DNA of 64,000 bases from the NCBI GenBank assembly GCA_029212925.1, contig JARGOB010000001.1, positions 115,183 through 179,182 on the forward strand, in the 5' to 3' direction. Shown piece after piece: positions 1 through 9,102 of this stretch (the first letter of the stretch is position 1; the number at the start of each line of letters is the position of its first letter). The translations under genes and the position numbers were made by a program. Origin of the DNA: Coxiellaceae bacterium. GTDB lineage: Bacteria; Pseudomonadota; Gammaproteobacteria; Coxiellales; Coxiellaceae. The notes under the pieces are model-generated. The model was not told the origin of the DNA. It saw nothing but the letters and a program-made list of their open reading frames with translations, and did not search any database.

Positions 1-536
1 ATATTATAGGCCCCAAAAGTATCGCAAATTCAGCGGGCATTTTGCATTGGCCACAAGCGGTAGAAAACACGGATTGGGTACGTCCAGGCATCATGTTATA
101 CGGTGTTGCGCCTAACATGGCAGAGCAGGGAAAAAAATACGATTTACGACCAGTGATGACGGTATACGCGCAAGTGTTAGCGGTAAAACAAATGAAAAAA
201 GGCGACCCAGTGGGTTATAGCCATACCTGGAGTTGCCCGGAAGACATGACAGTGGCTGTGTTAGCGTATGGTTATGGTGATGGTTTGCCACGCACAGCAT
301 CAGGATTAGGTGTGACTCATGCAAACGGCCAAGCGCCTATTGTGGGACGTGTATCAATGGATTTATCAACGATTGATTGCCGGGGTTTGAGTGATATTCA
401 GCCGGGCGATGAAGTAATATTGTGGGGCGAGGGAGGAGACAGCATAGAAACGGTAGCAACTGAGATTGGTGATTTCACTTATGAAATGTTAACCAATGTC
501 AGTGGCAGAGTTCGACGAATATATACGGAGGCATAG
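1..536 (+). CDS. alr: Alanine racemase, C-terminal part (5' end outside window)
   Basis: PLP enzyme interconverting L- and D-alanine in the cytoplasm for peptidoglycan synthesis. The reading frame is open from base 3 to the stop at 534-536, so the start lies upstream of the window. Visible family motifs are NSAGIL near the left edge, the catalytic-tyrosine segment AYGYGDGLPR, and GRVSMDLSTID in the C-terminal beta domain. The PLP-lysine region is not in the window. The downstream MFS gene begins 6 bp after the stop, suggesting co-transcription. Assignment to Alr is firm; whether it is the alr or dadX type cannot be decided from this fragment. Confidence 0.93.
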   Translation, partial: IIGPKSIANSAGILHWPQAVENTDWVRPGIMLYGVAPNMAEQGKKYDLRPVMTVYAQVLAVKQMKKGDPVGYSHTWSCPEDMTVAVLAYGYGDGLPRTASGLGVTHANGQAPIVGRVSMDLSTIDCRGLSDIQPGDEVILWGEGGDSIETVATEIGDFTYEMLTNVSGRVRRIYTEA

Positions 537-542
537 GAACAA

Positions 543-1826
543 ATGCAGGCAATTATAAAAAGTTGGATGACTCGACGCTTAGTCGGTCTGGGTTGGATTA
601 TTTGTACGTTAGCAGCGATGTTTTATTGTTACGAATATTTATTGCGTATTGAACCGAGTGTAATGATTAATCCGTTGATGCGTGAGTTCCATGTGACAGC
701 AGGCAGTTTAGGTTTGTTGGTTGCGATGTATTATTATGCTTATACGCCTTTGCAAGCCGTGGTGGGGGTGTTTACTGACTATTTTGGTCCGCGTCGAGTG
801 TTGATTGCTGCCATTGCTTTTTGTACGGCGGGTGCGCTGGTGTTTGGTGAAACCAGTAATGTGTATGTCGCTGGTGTTGGTCGTATTATGATTGGTGTCG
901 GTAGTGCTTTTGCGTTTGTTGGTGTATTAAAGCTCGGCGCTGTTTGGTTGCATAAAAAATACTTTGCCATCTTTGCTGGACTGACCACATCATTGGGTAT
1001 GTTGGGCGGTATGTTTGGTGATGTTGAGTTGAGTAAAATGGTGCAACAATACGGTTGGCACCATATGATGATGGTGAGCGTGGTGGCCGGTGTCGTCTTG
1101 CTGGTGTTGTTTTGGTTGTTTGTACACGATAAAAAGCATGATGCCAGTAAGGATCGCGCTGTTGCCCATCCACCAATGAGTATGCGGATGATTATGGTAG
1201 GCTTTTTAAGTATGTTTAAAAGTCGCCAATTATGGGTAGCAGGTTTAATTGGTTGCGTACTGTATATGTCGTTAACTGTGATTGCTGAAATGTGGGGTAT
1301 CCCGTTTATTCAAAGTATGCATCCTGGCGCGCATCTTTTAGCAGCAAAATTAAATTCGATGATTTTCTTTGGTTGGTTAGTCGGTAGCCCATTAACCGGC
1401 TGGGTATCGAATAAGATGAAGTCGCGTAAGAAACCAATGATTATTGGTGCACTGGTATCGGCTATCTTAATTAGTATTGTGATTTTTGCACAACCACAAA
1501 ACACGGTTGTATTGTCCACTTTACTATTTTTCTTCGGTATATTCTCCAGTGCTGAAATATTAGTGTTTGTTGTAGCGCGTGAGTCTGTACGAGTGGGCTT
1601 AGTAGCTACTGCTGTTGGTTTTATTAACTTATTGGTTATGCTGGGTGGTATGATTATTCAACCGGCTGTTGGAAAGTTATTAGATTTTGGTTGGTCAGGT
1701 ACGGTCACCAAAGGTGTGCATATGTATCAAACCGTGAATTATGAGCATGCCTTGTTAGTGGTGCCGGTGTTGTTGCTGGTTGCTTGTGTGATGGCGATGA
1801 CGCTTAAAGAGAGCTACTCTGAATAA
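543..1826 (+). CDS. MFS transporter, about 12 membrane segments
   Basis: A 427-residue major facilitator superfamily permease of the inner membrane. Hydrophobic segments run through the whole protein. The loop between TM2 and TM3 carries DYFGPRRV, equivalent to the MFS signature D-x2-G-R-R, and a glycine-rich TM (GRIMIGVGSAFAF) follows. The central loop around residues 198-210 is hydrophilic (HDKKHDASKDR). An AGGA ribosome site precedes the ATG just after the alr stop. Substrate is unknown; permeases of this type are numerous in Legionella-like bacteria, and pairing with alr could hint at an amino-acid or wall-fragment substrate, which is inference only. Confidence 0.85.
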   Translation: MQAIIKSWMTRRLVGLGWIICTLAAMFYCYEYLLRIEPSVMINPLMREFHVTAGSLGLLVAMYYYAYTPLQAVVGVFTDYFGPRRVLIAAIAFCTAGALVFGETSNVYVAGVGRIMIGVGSAFAFVGVLKLGAVWLHKKYFAIFAGLTTSLGMLGGMFGDVELSKMVQQYGWHHMMMVSVVAGVVLLVLFWLFVHDKKHDASKDRAVAHPPMSMRMIMVGFLSMFKSRQLWVAGLIGCVLYMSLTVIAEMWGIPFIQSMHPGAHLLAAKLNSMIFFGWLVGSPLTGWVSNKMKSRKKPMIIGALVSAILISIVIFAQPQNTVVLSTLLFFFGIFSSAEILVFVVARESVRVGLVATAVGFINLLVMLGGMIIQPAVGKLLDFGWSGTVTKGVHMYQTVNYEHALLVVPVLLLVACVMAMTLKESYSE

Positions 1827-2061
1827 CTGCCTTGGTGAGTAAGGCTTGCATTGTCATCCCGGAAATTGCGAAGCAATTATCCGGGATCCAGGAAAATAAT
1901 ATGGATACGCTGTTCGCCTTGATAACATGCATCATGCATCGTAAGGCTGCCAGGGATACCTTTCTCCCGAACGGATGTCCCTATCCTCGTGTTCCCTTAC
2001 GTCCGTGTACCACACGCCGCTCGAAAGGTACCCCTTACAGCCTTACTGACAAAGGCAGTTA
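1824..2061. repeat. MITE-like intergenic element with 23-bp terminal inverted repeats
   Basis: Positions 1824-1846 and 2039-2061 are inverted copies matching at 21 of 23 bases; the left arm begins with the TAA stop of the MFS gene. Inside lie a GTCATCCCGG palindrome (1853-1892) and a second inverted repeat, 1941-1963 against 2024-2046 (20 of 23). The segment 2039-2046 can therefore pair with either left arm. No transposase is present. An open frame across the element (1832-2062) has no protein-like features and is not called. Confidence 0.6.
1853..1892. repeat. GTCATCCCGG palindromic repeat, copy 1
   Basis: Starts GTCATCCCGG and ends CCGGGATCCAGG, with an inner hairpin AATTGC-GAA-GCAATT. It belongs to the family also found at 9728, 10863, 31750, 56881, 57112 and 63877. 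Confidence 0.75.
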
Positions 2062-2090
2062 GCAATAACAACTTAATTTAGGAAAGCAAT

Positions 2091-2330
2091 ATGAAAGACA
2101 TACAACAACATCAAAAACGTTTACGCTGGAAATGCCGCCGCGGTATCTTAGAGCTCGATATTTTTTTGAATAAAGTGCTTGATAATGATTATCCGCAGTT
2201 TACTGAAGCACAGCGTGAAGCATTTAATGAGTTTCTCACCACCAATGATCAGCTGATGATTGATTGGGTGCTAAAGAAAAAGCAACCTGAAGACAAGACT
2301 TTCCTGTATTTTTTGTCATTATCAGATTGA
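2091..2330 (+). CDS. sdhE: FAD assembly factor SdhE (succinate dehydrogenase flavinylation)
   Basis: A 79-residue soluble protein of the SdhE/YgfY/DUF339 family, which helps attach FAD covalently to the succinate dehydrogenase flavoprotein. The family hallmark RGxxE is visible as RRGILELD near residues 17-24, and total length is typical. TTAGGAAAG gives a good ribosome site just before the ATG. It stands alone between the MITE-like element and an orphan membrane gene; no sdh genes are in the window. Confidence 0.88.
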   Translation: MKDIQQHQKRLRWKCRRGILELDIFLNKVLDNDYPQFTEAQREAFNEFLTTNDQLMIDWVLKKKQPEDKTFLYFLSLSD

Positions 2331-2422
2331 TAGGGTTTGTTGCTATTGTTGAGTTAATAAATAGCTTTCGCAAATCTGATGCCTCTATATAATACCCTTA
2401 TTCTAAAATGTATGGGGGTGAC

Positions 2423-4129
2423 ATGCCTAGCTTCGATGAAAAACGACAGTATTTAGAGCTGCATTTAACGGTCTTGCGTCACGATCCGCGCTTTCAGGTG
2501 GCTGATGAACAAAAGCGCGCTATTGATGAATTTGTTGAGAAATGTCAATTAGATCCTGCTGAGCACAAAGTGACAGATGGTTCTTCAGGTGCAGATGCAG
2601 AGTGTTTCCGTACGGAAAAGGAAATGTTGCTGGCATTGCAGGCTTTGATAACCGGCTTAGATAAACCAACGAATGATGCAGCGTTAGCGGTTTATTTAGA
2701 TTTTTCACACCTTAAGCAGATGGCGTTTCATCATGGAGAGCCCGGGAAATATTGGCTGAAACCTAGGACGCATCAGTTAATCGGTGAAGCCGAATTGCTG
2801 ACAGCAAAACAGTTTTTGTATGTCCCATTGTGTGCGATTGTTACATTTGGTTTGGCTAATATCGGCAATACTCAGCTCGAACGATTTTCCAGTGCCTTTT
2901 TAGTTAGCAGTGTTTATGCGATGGCGGGCATGACCTATGGTATCGTCAATGATTTGTATGCGACAAAAATGAGTTTTCCTTATTTTCAATTAGGGCATCA
3001 ACAGATGCAACATAATATTGTGTGCTCAAATGACCGCGAGGTGGTTAGTATTGCTTGGGGTGTGCTTGCCAGCCGTCCGTTGTCAATGGTGGGTGCATTG
3101 ATTAGCTTCGTAGCTATAACTGCAATTAATCCGCCTTCAGTGTTATGGACTTCTGTGCTTAGTATGTTTATTCCCTTATTAGCTAAAGCAATTGACTTGA
3201 GGGCGCAGGCTATTGCTAAACAGCATGTGCGGCAGGGTATTGCGCGGGTGAGTAATGGAGGGTATTTTACAGCCGCTATTAAGCATTTTCTGAGGCGAGG
3301 AACATGGCAAACAAGAACAGAGTATCTAAATCGTATTGCGACGAAAGCAGAGTTAACCGGTGAAGAAAGCAGATTTTTAAATAAAGTACCTTGCAGCGTG
3401 GCAAATTTTAGTAATCCTGAGTTTGTATCAGCCATGAAGAAAACAGGAATGCTAAATGATTATCAGTTGTCAGCGCTGGCAAAGCATTATAATACCCCTC
3501 AACACGCGGCAAACTATTTTGCCAATACGAATAGAGCGGACTATAGCTATTCATTAGTGCCTTTAACCGGTGTGATTTTTTTGTGTCTTATGGCAAAGGT
3601 TGATTGGAAGCTTGAAGACCATTTAGTTTCAACGATTATGCCGGTAGTCACAGCCAGTGTAAACCTGATCTATTTATATGTCATGCTCAATTATGCATTA
3701 ATCAACGCAACATTTAACACGTATAGCTTTACCAAACATTCACCACCCGCCTATGATTATGCCAGTGGCGTAGCAAAAAGTTATGCATTTAATAAAATTC
3801 ATACGCCTGAAGCGTTAACGAGTTGGTCAGCAGCTAATAATTTAAAAGGTGCAGCGCAGGTGTGGTTGTCGAATAGTAGACAAGCATGGTGGAACTGTTC
3901 TAGAGCCAATACTCAACGAATATCTACACTGCATAAGTTAATTATGCTCTTATCTATTGAAGAAACGCGTTATACTCACAATGGATTAACAGATGTGGAA
4001 AAGAACTTTTTAGATCAGTCATGCCTCGGCGGTTTGTATCGACAGTGGCTTGCAAGTGCTCCAGCCACGGCCAGTGCTGAGTCGAAACCAGAAGTGGTCG
4101 GTGCTGGTGTTGGTATTTCTGCGATATGA
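2423..4129 (+). CDS. Orphan multi-pass membrane protein
   Basis: Not recognised. The 568-residue protein has a hydrophilic N-terminal part (residues 1-125) and about six hydrophobic segments near 131-148, 156-178, 217-234, 239-257, 375-391 and 402-427, separated by a basic cytoplasmic-looking stretch at 260-330, with a hydrophilic tail ending in glycine and valine. An ATG 15 bp upstream (2408) is possible, but GGGGGTG sits directly before 2423, so this start is preferred. A TATAAT at 2388-2393 gives a promoter very close to the start. It converges with relA. Function unknown; a host-interaction role is conceivable but unsupported. Confidence 0.7.
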   Translation: MPSFDEKRQYLELHLTVLRHDPRFQVADEQKRAIDEFVEKCQLDPAEHKVTDGSSGADAECFRTEKEMLLALQALITGLDKPTNDAALAVYLDFSHLKQMAFHHGEPGKYWLKPRTHQLIGEAELLTAKQFLYVPLCAIVTFGLANIGNTQLERFSSAFLVSSVYAMAGMTYGIVNDLYATKMSFPYFQLGHQQMQHNIVCSNDREVVSIAWGVLASRPLSMVGALISFVAITAINPPSVLWTSVLSMFIPLLAKAIDLRAQAIAKQHVRQGIARVSNGGYFTAAIKHFLRRGTWQTRTEYLNRIATKAELTGEESRFLNKVPCSVANFSNPEFVSAMKKTGMLNDYQLSALAKHYNTPQHAANYFANTNRADYSYSLVPLTGVIFLCLMAKVDWKLEDHLVSTIMPVVTASVNLIYLYVMLNYALINATFNTYSFTKHSPPAYDYASGVAKSYAFNKIHTPEALTSWSAANNLKGAAQVWLSNSRQAWWNCSRANTQRISTLHKLIMLLSIEETRYTHNGLTDVEKNFLDQSCLGGLYRQWLASAPATASAESKPEVVGAGVGISAI

Positions 4130-4162
4130 TCTTTTTGACGAAGATGCGGTGTTTATTTTGGG

Positions 4163-6319
4163 TTATTGCTTACGCTCAATATTGATGACATCAGGTAGCT
4201 CGCGGATTTGCCGCATCAGTTTATTTAGTGGTTCTAAGCTGTCGATTTCTACGGTTAAGCTGATTTTACTCGGTGCCCCTTTGCGCCCAGTTTGTGTGTG
4301 TAAGCCGACTAAACCAATTTTTTCGCCGGCGATTAACTGGGTAACGTCACGGACTAAGCCAAGCCTTTCGTGTACTTCAATGACCAGATCAACAGAAAAA
4401 TTACCGGGTGCTTCATCGCCCCAATCGACGACGACAATACGTTGTGGGCTGGTTTTTTGTGCGCCTATCATATGATGACAATCGGATCGATGAATGGTGA
4501 CACCGCGGCCTTGGGTGATATAACCAATAATAGGGTCGCCAGGTATCGGTTTGCAACAGCTGGCCAGTTGCGATAATAAGTTATCAACACCCGCAATATT
4601 GATGGGTGACTTTAAGCTTTTATTGGTTTTTTTCGGTCGACTTGGTGTGTGTAGCTCAGTGTTGGCTTCATCTTCAGTGGTGTTAGCTTCTGATTGTGAT
4701 TGAATTTGCTGAGTCAATGCGGCACTGCTAATATCTCCAGAACCCAGTGCGGCAAGTAAGCTATCGACAGTTTTAAAATTAAAGTGTTCATAGATGGTTT
4801 GCAGCGCAGATTTTGGTAAGTGTTTTGCACGATATAATTTTTCCCATATCGCTTGGCCTTTCTCAATATTGTCTTCGTAATTTTGACGTCTAAACCAATG
4901 TGCCACTTTACTGCGGGCTTTGGGGGATTGTAAATAACCATTCTCTGGATTTAACCAATCACGACTGGGTTTATTTTCTTTATTGGTTTGTACGCTGACA
5001 TGATCACCGGTTTTTAATTTATAGGTAAGCGGAACCATGGTGCCATTGACCTTAGCGCCGCGGCAGCGATGCCCGATATCGCTATGCACGTAATAAGCAA
5101 AGTCGAGTGGGGTGGCACCTTCAGGTAAATCTATGATGTCACCTTGTGGGGTAAACACATACACACGATCAGCAAATAAATTCTCGTACGAAGGTTTTTC
5201 GCCTTCGGGAGCTGTCTCTTCGGAGACTTCGCGCTGCCAATCCATCACTTGGCGTAACCAATTTATTTTTTCATCATACGATGACGCGCCGCTGCTTTCT
5301 TCTTTGTAAGCCCAATGTGCTGCTACACCGAGTTCCGCTTCGTCGTGCATAGTGTATGTGCGAATCTGAATTTCTACATTTTTATTTTCAGGCCCTATGA
5401 CTGCGGTATGAATAGAGCGATAGCCGTTGGGTTTGGGGTTGGAAACGTAGTCATCAAATTCTTGTGGGATATGCTCCCAGCGACCATGAACGCTACTTAA
5501 TACTTTGTAACACTCCTCTAATGAGTTAACTAATACACGAATCGCAATGGCATCATAGATTTCTTCAAAATCGACATGTTTGCGATTAATTTTTTTGTAA
5601 ATGCTATAGATATGTTTGGCGCGTCCGCTGATGTCGAACTTTTCTACACCTTCAGCTGTAATCATTTGGCTGATGTCATTGATGGTATTATCAACGTATT
5701 GTTCACGATCTTGACGCCGCATATTCAATGCTTTTTTTAGTTTTTGGTATTCGTCAGGGTTGCTATAACGAAAGGTCCAGTCTTCCAGTTGCCATTTGAG
5801 TTGGCCGATACCTAAGCGATTGGCCAGTGGTGCGTAAATTTCAGATACAATATGCGCAGCGGATTGTTGTTCTATCGCAGAGGCTTCACGTAATGACTTC
5901 ATGCGCATCAGTTGTTCAGCGAGTTTTAATACCACTACGCGCACATCATCAACGATGGCCAGTAACATTTTACGCAGATTATCTGCGTGGCCTTGGCGTG
6001 ATGGCTTAGCTTTGTCGCACAACACCTCCACTTGTTCAAGGTTATGTGCACCAACGATGAGTTTATTGACTTCACGGCTGGTGATTTTACTCATTTGATT
6101 ATTGCTGTAATTTGACGCTATATAATAGAGTAGAGCGGCTTCAATCAATGGTTGGTCAGCATTCATTTCTAACAATAAATTGGCCATATCGAGACTAATT
6201 GGCACTGATTCTGGGTGTTCTTCAAGACGTGTACAAAGCGCTGCTAGTGGGGCAGTGTCTAACTGATTGTATTTGTGTTGAATTTCTTCAAGCCAAGTTT
6301 GCGTCGTAGACATATTCAT
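4163..6319 (-). CDS. relA: GTP pyrophosphokinase RelA (ppGpp synthetase)
   Basis: Ribosome-associated enzyme making (p)ppGpp from ATP and GTP/GDP during amino-acid starvation. The 718-residue protein has a pseudo-hydrolase N-terminal region in which the HD metal motif of SpoT is absent (LLYYIASN at that place), a synthetase domain (about 230-360) with DAIAIRVLV, NGYRSIHTAV and EIQIRT, a TGS domain (about 395-455) and a C-terminal ACT domain. The EFDD motif before NPKPNGYRS is the RelA type, where SpoT has RFKD. A second ATG two codons in is an alternative start. A minus-strand TATAAT lies at 6360-6355. It follows rlmD, the usual gammaproteobacterial order. Confidence 0.95.
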   Translation of the reverse strand: MNMSTTQTWLEEIQHKYNQLDTAPLAALCTRLEEHPESVPISLDMANLLLEMNADQPLIEAALLYYIASNYSNNQMSKITSREVNKLIVGAHNLEQVEVLCDKAKPSRQGHADNLRKMLLAIVDDVRVVVLKLAEQLMRMKSLREASAIEQQSAAHIVSEIYAPLANRLGIGQLKWQLEDWTFRYSNPDEYQKLKKALNMRRQDREQYVDNTINDISQMITAEGVEKFDISGRAKHIYSIYKKINRKHVDFEEIYDAIAIRVLVNSLEECYKVLSSVHGRWEHIPQEFDDYVSNPKPNGYRSIHTAVIGPENKNVEIQIRTYTMHDEAELGVAAHWAYKEESSGASSYDEKINWLRQVMDWQREVSEETAPEGEKPSYENLFADRVYVFTPQGDIIDLPEGATPLDFAYYVHSDIGHRCRGAKVNGTMVPLTYKLKTGDHVSVQTNKENKPSRDWLNPENGYLQSPKARSKVAHWFRRQNYEDNIEKGQAIWEKLYRAKHLPKSALQTIYEHFNFKTVDSLLAALGSGDISSAALTQQIQSQSEANTTEDEANTELHTPSRPKKTNKSLKSPINIAGVDNLLSQLASCCKPIPGDPIIGYITQGRGVTIHRSDCHHMIGAQKTSPQRIVVVDWGDEAPGNFSVDLVIEVHERLGLVRDVTQLIAGEKIGLVGLHTQTGRKGAPSKISLTVEIDSLEPLNKLMRQIRELPDVINIERKQ

Positions 6320-6411
6320 CGCTTACTTATCAATTCAGCTATACAGATTAGCACATTATACTCAGGGTACAATAGCTTGGTTAAGCTAGTTGGGTTCGAG
6401 TATGTCTATGA

Positions 6412-6561
6412 TTTTGTAAACACTCCAATGACTTCCACGTGTTCGGTGTGGGGGGGCATGTCCATGCGATGCTGAGTCGAAGTTATTTTTTTGTAAACAC
6501 TCCAATGACTTCCACGTGTTCGGTGTGGGGGAACATGTCCATGCGATGCTGAGTCGAGTTA
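6412..6561. repeat. Two extra copies of the rlmD 3' end (76-77-bp tandem repeat)
   Basis: TTTTGTAAACACTCC starts at 6412 and again at 6489; the genuine rlmD end begins in the same way at 6565, giving periods of 77 and 76 bp. On the minus strand each extra copy could still encode the RlmD C-terminus (MDMFPHTEHVEVIGVFTK). The extra copies share a tail (ATGCGATGCTGAGTCGA) that the genuine gene lacks. Confidence 0.9.
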
Positions 6562-7890
6562 TTTTTTTGTAAACACCCCAATGACTTCAACGTGTTCGGT
6601 GTGGGGGAACATATCCATAATACCGACCTGCTTAAGTTCATAGCCGATTTCTTTTAACAAGCCCACGTCACGTGCAAAGGTGGTTGGGCCGCAAGAGATA
6701 TAGACTATTTTTTTCGGTTGCCATTTAGCAACAAAAGGCACGATTTCTTTGGCACCACTGCGTGGGGGGTCTAAAATAATTTTATCGTAGGTTTGTTTAA
6801 CCCAATCAGCGTTTTCATCTACTTCAAATAAATTGCTGACATGAAAGTCGCAGTTATTGATGTGGTTATTACTAGCATTTAATTTAGCCAGTGCTACAGC
6901 AGGTTCGTCACCTTCAACACCAACCACTTGTTTGGCAGTGCGCGCAGCTGCTAGGCTAAAATTACCGATACCGCAAAATAAATCTAATACCGTTTCATCT
7001 GACTGAATATCCAGTAAATCAATCGCGCGTTTGACCATTTGCTGGTTGATATCTTGATTGACTTGAATAAAACCAGTGGGATGAAAAGCAAACTGTAAAT
7101 CGTAATCGGGCAGTTGATAGTGTAATAACGGGTCGGTATTTTCAGGGTATACCAAGTGCACGCTATCATTGCCTTTCGGTTGTAAATACAAACGGAAATT
7201 ATTGTCTTTACAGAAAGTGACTAATTTTTCTAAATCATCATCTGGCATATCGACTAAATGACGAAAAATTAAAGCGATCTCATCGTCACCGCTGCTGACT
7301 TCGATTTGGGCGATTTCTCTTTTAATTTCCATTGTTGAAATCAAACGACGTAAATCATCAATGCGCTCACCGACTTCAGGAATTAACACTTCACAGCGGT
7401 GCATATCAACCACGTAACTCGAGCGGCGTTCACGAAAACCAACGAGCACATCGCCTTTGCGATCAACATTCTTAACGCTGAGCCGAGCTTTGCGTCGATA
7501 GCCCCATTGTGGACCCTGCATTACTGGCATCCAGTTTTCTATTTCGGTATTGCCTTGATGTTTAATCAGTTCAGCAACCGTTTGCTGCTTCAGTTTGAGT
7601 TGTTCATCGTGTGCCATGTGTTGCAATTTACAGCCGCCGCACATGCCATAATGTGGGCATTTAGCTTCCACGCGCAGTGGTGATTGTGTAATAACCTCTT
7701 CCACATCACCCTCATCAAAACGATTGCGACAAGACTTATAATTGAACGTCACTTCCTCGCCAGGCAACGTGCCAAAAATAAAAGTGGTTTTGTCATCAAT
7801 AACGGCAATGCCGCGCCCCTCGTGGCTAAGTCTAGTGATGGTCGCAGGGTAAGGCCCTGTATTTTTGAGGCGTTTAAATCGTTTCGGCAT
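6559..7890 (-). CDS. rlmD: 23S rRNA (uracil-1939-C5)-methyltransferase RlmD
   Basis: SAM-dependent enzyme forming m5U1939 in 23S rRNA. The 443-residue protein starts with a TRAM RNA-binding domain (about 15-70), followed by a 4Fe-4S cysteine cluster CPHYGMCGGC, the methyltransferase fold with LDLFCGIGNFSL for SAM, the LDPPRSGA motif, and SCGPTTFARD containing the catalytic cysteine region. Upstream of relA, as in other gammaproteobacteria. Oddity: its last about 60 bp are repeated twice just downstream of its stop. Confidence 0.94.
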   Translation of the reverse strand: MPKRFKRLKNTGPYPATITRLSHEGRGIAVIDDKTTFIFGTLPGEEVTFNYKSCRNRFDEGDVEEVITQSPLRVEAKCPHYGMCGGCKLQHMAHDEQLKLKQQTVAELIKHQGNTEIENWMPVMQGPQWGYRRKARLSVKNVDRKGDVLVGFRERRSSYVVDMHRCEVLIPEVGERIDDLRRLISTMEIKREIAQIEVSSGDDEIALIFRHLVDMPDDDLEKLVTFCKDNNFRLYLQPKGNDSVHLVYPENTDPLLHYQLPDYDLQFAFHPTGFIQVNQDINQQMVKRAIDLLDIQSDETVLDLFCGIGNFSLAAARTAKQVVGVEGDEPAVALAKLNASNNHINNCDFHVSNLFEVDENADWVKQTYDKIILDPPRSGAKEIVPFVAKWQPKKIVYISCGPTTFARDVGLLKEIGYELKQVGIMDMFPHTEHVEVIGVFTKK

Positions 7891-7947
7891 TTTCTTCTTC
7901 TTTGTTCATCTATGTTCATAAAAAGTGGGGTATGCTAGCATTAAGTC

Positions 7948-9033
7948 ATGATAATACTCAATGTAATCTTAGCCATATTTGGCGCATTAGTAGCAATAGC
8001 CATTGTTATCCTGGTGCATGAGTGGGGGCACTTTGTAGTAGCTCGATTGTGTGGTGTGCATGTCGAAAAGTTTTCCATTGGTTTTGGTCGTGCGATTGTA
8101 AAAATAAAAGGCAAGCACGGCACGGAGTATAAGATTGGCTGGGTGCCATTTGGTGGTTTTGTTAAAATGTTGGGAGATGACCCAGAGCGTCTCGATACGG
8201 TAAAAGACCCCAACAAAGCTTATTTCAATAAACCCATATATCAACGGTTATGTATTGTGTCCGCCGGTGTGGCGATGAACTTTGTGTTGGCATGTGTGTT
8301 GTATACGGTTATTTTTTGTGTGGGTTATGATGCCAGTAAGCCGATCGTTGGTCAGGTTGCTAAGCCAAGTATTGCGCAGAAAGCAGGCTTACAAAGTGGC
8401 GATGAATTTATACGCGTTGAGGGTGTGAAAACAGAAGGCTGGCAGCGTGTCATTATGGGATTGGCCATGAGTATTGGTGATAAACAGCCACTGCAAATGA
8501 CAGTAAAAAACACTCAAGGACAAACAAAAGTTTTAGCATTTGATTTAAAAAATTGGCGATTAATCGGTGTAAAACCACAGCTATTTCAGAGCCTCGGTTT
8601 TGTGCCACAACAGCCAGCACAAAAACAACGTGTGCAATACGCTTGGTATAAAGCGCCGCTGCCAGCTATTCAGCAAGTGGGATTATTGATCAAGTTTAAT
8701 GCGGTGATTTTATGGAAGATGATTACACAAAAGCTGTCGTTGAAATCATTAGGTGGACCCATTTCAATCTTTACTACTGCCGGTAAAGCTAGCTTGGCAG
8801 GGGTTATTAGTTACCTTAGCTTTATTGCCTATCTTAGTGTTACTTTAGGGTTTATTAATATTCTTCCTATACCGATGCTGGATGGTGGTCACTTTATGTT
8901 TTTATTATTAGAAGGTGTTCGACGTAAACCGATTTCAAATCGTGTCTATTTTTTGGCGTTTAGAGTAGGTCTTGTCGTCATTTTATTGGTCATGTTCCAA
9001 GCCATATTAAATGACGTCCAACGATTTTTTTGA
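7948..9033 (+). CDS. RseP-like site-2 intramembrane metalloprotease, single PDZ domain
   Basis: Inner-membrane zinc protease of the M50 family. The HEWGHF zinc motif lies in the first membrane segment (about residue 26) and the second catalytic segment reads NILPIPMLDGGH near the C-terminus. At 361 residues it is shorter than E. coli RseP (about 450), and I see only one PDZ-like region (about 125-210) where RseP has two. It is divergent from rlmD and not in the usual dxr-rseP-bamA context, so it may be a second, specialised copy. ATG at 7948 is the first in frame; no strong ribosome site precedes it. Confidence 0.85.
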   Translation: MIILNVILAIFGALVAIAIVILVHEWGHFVVARLCGVHVEKFSIGFGRAIVKIKGKHGTEYKIGWVPFGGFVKMLGDDPERLDTVKDPNKAYFNKPIYQRLCIVSAGVAMNFVLACVLYTVIFCVGYDASKPIVGQVAKPSIAQKAGLQSGDEFIRVEGVKTEGWQRVIMGLAMSIGDKQPLQMTVKNTQGQTKVLAFDLKNWRLIGVKPQLFQSLGFVPQQPAQKQRVQYAWYKAPLPAIQQVGLLIKFNAVILWKMITQKLSLKSLGGPISIFTTAGKASLAGVISYLSFIAYLSVTLGFINILPIPMLDGGHFMFLLLEGVRRKPISNRVYFLAFRVGLVVILLVMFQAILNDVQRFF

Positions 9034-9102
9034 CTTCCATTTTTGCCCGATAAAAAGTAAGAAATTACCCAATGAACTATGGGCTATGTCGCAATGAATG
9101 AT

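Noticed and set aside
1832..2062. 76-codon plus-strand frame
   Set aside because: It lies wholly in the MITE-like repeat, reads across inverted repeats and has no ribosome site or protein-like pattern.
2998..3435. 145-codon minus-strand frame inside the orphan membrane gene
   Set aside because: Shadow of a longer, better-supported plus-strand gene; no ribosome site.
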